A stretch of DNA of 17,193 nucleotides from an uncultured Alphaproteobacteria bacterium (GTDB taxonomy: Bacteria > Pseudomonadota > Alphaproteobacteria > Rhizobiales > Ancalomicrobiaceae): contig CALFRR010000138.1 in NCBI GenBank assembly GCA_937919435.1, forward strand, positions 1 through 17,193. The letters are read 5' to 3'. Below, one piece after another: positions 15,147 to 17,193 of this stretch (its first letter is position 1; the number at the start of each line of letters is the position of its first letter). A model generated the notes under the pieces. That model did not search any database. It was given only the letters and a program-made list of their open reading frames with translations, and was not told the DNA's origin. A program made the translations under genes and the position numbers.

Positions 15147-15713
15147 TCAGGCCAGCAGATGGCCGACGTAGGTGAGCCGGCTACGGCGCCACAGCCCCGG
15201 CACCATCGACGGCGACGAATTGCCGGCGGAGACCGAATCGAGCGGTGCGCCGGCATGGGCATAGGCGGCGAAGACCAGTTCGGAACAGAAGAAGCGGTCT
15301 TCGCCCTGGCCGGCGATCTGGGCGATGATGCCGATCAGACTGCCGCGCACGCCCGGCGCCTGGGCGCCGACGCCGGCGTAGTCGTAGGGCTTGCCGACCT
15401 GGGCGAGGGCGAAGTCGCAGGCCGCCTGGGCCTGGGTGCTCGACAATCCGGGCTTGCGGTAGGCGACGCAGAGCGTGTCGCCGTCGTCGCGGATCGCCGC
15501 CTCGAGCGCCCGGACCCGGACGCCGTGGCCGGTGGCGTCGACGCAGCGGCCGTTGCCGACGTAGATCCGGGCGTGGCTGACCGACGACAGCGTCGCCAGC
15601 CGGATGCCGACCGAAATCGCGGCATCGGTGGTCGAGACGATCAGATCCGCCTTCTGCAACGTAGAGACCGGGATCGACCGTCCGCCGGCCCCGGGATCGA
15701 GTGGTATCGCCAT
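15147..15713 (-). CDS. Permuted papain-like (YiiX/NlpC-P60 superfamily) cysteine hydrolase, candidate T6SS effector
   Basis: 188 residues without signal peptide or membrane segment. The order of motifs is that of circularly permuted NlpC/P60 enzymes (YiiX/YaeF/LRAT-like): first ADLIVSTTD (22-30), then the histidine motif SVSHARIYVG (44-53, His47) with CVDATGHGVR (57-66) after it, and last the cysteine motif FFCSELVFAAYAHAG (141-155, Cys143). The conserved His and Cys are present, so an active amidase, peptidase or acyl hydrolase is likely; the substrate is unknown. The ATG at 15713 is chosen because GAGGAG lies just upstream; the in-frame start at 15749 reads through that site. It lies directly after clpV. 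Small papain-fold enzymes without a signal peptide encoded in T6SS loci are often wall-degrading effectors, so this is the best effector candidate here (inference). An ordinary housekeeping hydrolase is the alternative. Confidence 0.8.
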   Translation of the reverse strand: MAIPLDPGAGGRSIPVSTLQKADLIVSTTDAAISVGIRLATLSSVSHARIYVGNGRCVDATGHGVRVRALEAAIRDDGDTLCVAYRKPGLSSTQAQAACDFALAQVGKPYDYAGVGAQAPGVRGSLIGIIAQIAGQGEDRFFCSELVFAAYAHAGAPLDSVSAGNSSPSMVPGLWRRSRLTYVGHLLA

Positions 15714-15814
15714 GGTCTCCTCGCCTCCTCCGTTCGAAGACCTTCCCACTGCTCGGGATCCCGGCGGATGCCGCGTCCCGCGCCGGCCGATCCTCCCGAT
15801 CGTCCGGCGACGGT

Positions 15815-15840
15815 GCCGCCGGTCACGAACGACCGACGGC
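15815..15840 (-). other. Stem-loop between clpV and the papain-like gene
   Basis: Ten-base arms (GCCGTCGGTC and GACCGGCGGC on the coding strand, one G-U wobble) around the loop GTTCGT, in the 189-base spacer after the clpV stop. No U-tract follows. It could mark a processing or attenuation point. The rest of the spacer holds only the ribosome site of the downstream gene. Confidence 0.35.
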
Positions 15841-15902
15841 GACCGGATCTCGGATCACGCCCGGACGCTCCGCCGCGTTCGGGGGCCTTTCGCCCGCGCA
15901 GC

Positions 15903-17146
15903 TCACTCCCAGGCGTAGGTGAAGCCGTCGGCGTCGATCCCGACCGTCGCTCGGGAAATCTCGATCTTGTCGAGGCTGCGCTTCAGGAACTCGCGCGAGA
16001 GCGCCGGCAGGATGGTGTTGGTGATGATGTTGTCGATCATCCGGCCGCCCGAATCCGGGTCGTTGCACTTCGACACGATGTGGTCGACCACCTCGGGTCC
16101 GTAGACGAACTCGGCGTCGTGGTTCTCGGCGACCCGCTTGCCGATCCGGTCGAGCTGCAGGCGGACGATGCCGCCGAGCACGTCGGGCGCCAGCGGATAG
16201 TAGGGGATCACCACCAGACGGCCGATCAGGGCCGGCGGGAACACTTCGAGCAGCTTCGGCCGGAGCGCCACCGCGAGCGCCTCGGCATCCGGCTTGTGGG
16301 CCGGGTCGCGCGCCAGATCCATGATGAGATCGGTGCCGACGTTCGAGGTCAGGATGATCAGGGTGTTCTTGAAGTCGATCTTGCGGCCGTTGCCGTCCTC
16401 CATCAGGCCCTTGTCGAAGACCTGGAAGAACAGCTCGTGGACGTCCGGATGGGCCTTCTCGACCTCGTCGAGCAGCACCACCGAATAGGGCTTGCGGCGG
16501 ACCGCCTCGGTCAGCCGTCCACCTTCGCCGTAGCCGACGTAGCCGGGAGGAGCCCCCTTCAGCGAGGAGACGGTATGGGCCTCCTGGAACTCCGACATGT
16601 TGATGGTGATGATGTTGTCCTGCCCGCCGTAGAGCGCTTCGGCGAGCGCCAGCGCGGTCTCGGTCTTGCCGACGCCGGACGGGCCGCACAGCATGAACAC
16701 GCCGATCGGCTTGTTCGGATTGTCGAGCTTGGCCCGATTGGTCTCGATCCGCTTGGCGATCACCGCGAGACCGTGACTCTGGCCGATCACCCGCCGGTTC
16801 AGGATCTCCGGCAGACGCAGCACGTTCTCGATCTCGTCCTTGACCATCCGCCCGACCGGGATTCCGGTCCAGTCGGAGACCACCGCGGCGATCGCGGCAT
16901 CGTCGACGTGGGCGTAGATCTTGCGCCGCTCGGCGTCGATCGCGTCGAGCGCCTCGAACTTCACCTTGAGTTCGGCACGGATCGCGTCGGCGTCGGCCTC
17001 CGGTTCGGCGAGCTTCTCGCGCAGCGCGGCGATCTCGCCGACCAGCACCTTCTCCTCCGCCCACTCCGTCTCGAGCGTGGCGAGTTTCTCCTTGGCCGCG
17101 GCGAGTTCGACGTCGATCTCGGCGATCCGCTCGCTCTCGTCGACAC
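15903..17146 (-). CDS. clpV: ClpV/TssH, T6SS sheath-disassembly AAA+ ATPase, N-terminal half missing
   Basis: The last 413-414 codons of a Clp/Hsp100 ATPase that is normally about 850-900 residues. Visible parts in order: the end of the coiled-coil middle domain (Glu/Ala/Lys-rich helix), the SDWTGIPVGRMVKDE linker, and the second AAA+ module with Walker A GPSGVGKT, GAPPGYVGYGEGGRL pore loop, Walker B VVLLDEVEKAH, sensor 1 TSNVG and sensor 2 SGGRMIDNIITNTILP. The GGRMIDN...ILP ending is typical of ClpV rather than ClpB. It extracts and unfolds the contracted TssB/TssC sheath for recycling. The N-terminal sheath-binding and first ATPase domains are absent because the contig ends in adapter, not because the gene is broken. 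Bases above 17146 must not be translated as ClpV. Confidence 0.96.
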
Positions 17147-17193
17147 AGATCGGAAGAGCACACGTCTGAACTCCAGTCACACTTGAATCTCGT
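17147..17193. other. Illumina TruSeq adapter with index, not genomic
   Basis: 17147-17180 matches the 34-base TruSeq index-read adapter beginning AGATCGGAAGAGC and ending CTCCAGTCAC. It is followed by the six bases ACTTGA (17181-17186), which I recall as TruSeq index 8, and then ATCTCGT (17187-17193), the next constant adapter bases. Translated in the clpV frame it gives the known artefact peptide MTGVQTCALPI. The contig therefore ends in untrimmed adapter. Confidence 0.98.

Noticed and set aside
1..17146. CRISPR arrays, tRNA/rRNA genes, insertion sequences or integration sites
   Set aside because: No direct-repeat/spacer pattern, transposase, terminal inverted repeats or tRNA-like cloverleaf was seen; the window is densely coded by T6SS-related genes.
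17145..17180. GTG start and N-terminal extension for the clpV fragment
   Set aside because: The twelve N-terminal residues are encoded by adapter sequence (MTGVQTCALPI plus a junction codon).
14805..17186. Plus-strand frame opposite the methyltransferase, the papain-like gene and clpV
   Set aside because: Antisense shadow; it even reads into the adapter, ending in the artefact RKSTRLNSSHT.

Overview
This window is most of a type VI secretion system (T6SS) locus from a GC-rich bacterium, most likely an alphaproteobacterium. The reasons are the very high GC content with GC-biased third positions, TGA as the stop of all eleven genes whose ends are visible, and a gene set and order that resemble the Agrobacterium/Rhizobiales 'imp' type of T6SS (Fha, TssK, TssL with an OmpA domain, TssM, TagF, PppA, PpkA, with no tssJ between fha and tssK). 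Genus cannot be read from the sequence. All twelve genes lie on the minus strand, so the reading order is from high to low coordinates. No gene-free stretch exceeds about 190 bases. I see no tRNA, rRNA, insertion sequence or CRISPR array.

Layout in the direction of transcription: (1) 17193-17147 is not genomic but Illumina TruSeq adapter with an index, so the contig ends there inside clpV. (2) 17146-15903 is the C-terminal part of the sheath-recycling ATPase ClpV/TssH. (3) 15713-10807 is an accessory cassette of four genes that are not core T6SS components: a permuted papain-like (YiiX/NlpC-P60 superfamily) cysteine hydrolase without signal peptide, a TPR-methyltransferase fusion, a secreted DUF4424-like protein, and a secreted protein joining propeller-like repeats to a C-terminal NlpC/P60-type domain. 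(4) 10655-2696 carries fha, tssK, tssL (DotU-OmpA) and tssM, i.e. the phosphothreonine reader, a baseplate subunit and the membrane complex. (5) 2689-1 holds the post-translational switch: tagF, pppA (PP2C phosphatase) and the start of ppkA (Ser/Thr kinase), which runs off the left edge inside a 48-bp tandem repeat.

How the parts fit: TssM and TssL form the envelope channel, TssK links it to the baseplate, and ClpV dismantles contracted sheath. PpkA is predicted to phosphorylate a threonine near the N-terminus of TssL (Thr15 in a motif resembling the known Agrobacterium site); Fha would read it, PppA would erase it and TagF would hold the system off. The sheath, tube, spike and remaining baseplate genes (tssB, tssC, hcp, tssE, tssF, tssG, tssA, vgrG) are not here and probably lie beyond the edges. 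The least explained and most interesting part is the clpV-fha cassette, which pairs two different papain-fold hydrolases with a TPR-methyltransferase and an exported DUF4424-like protein. It may be an effector/immunity or envelope-remodelling module, but that is inference.
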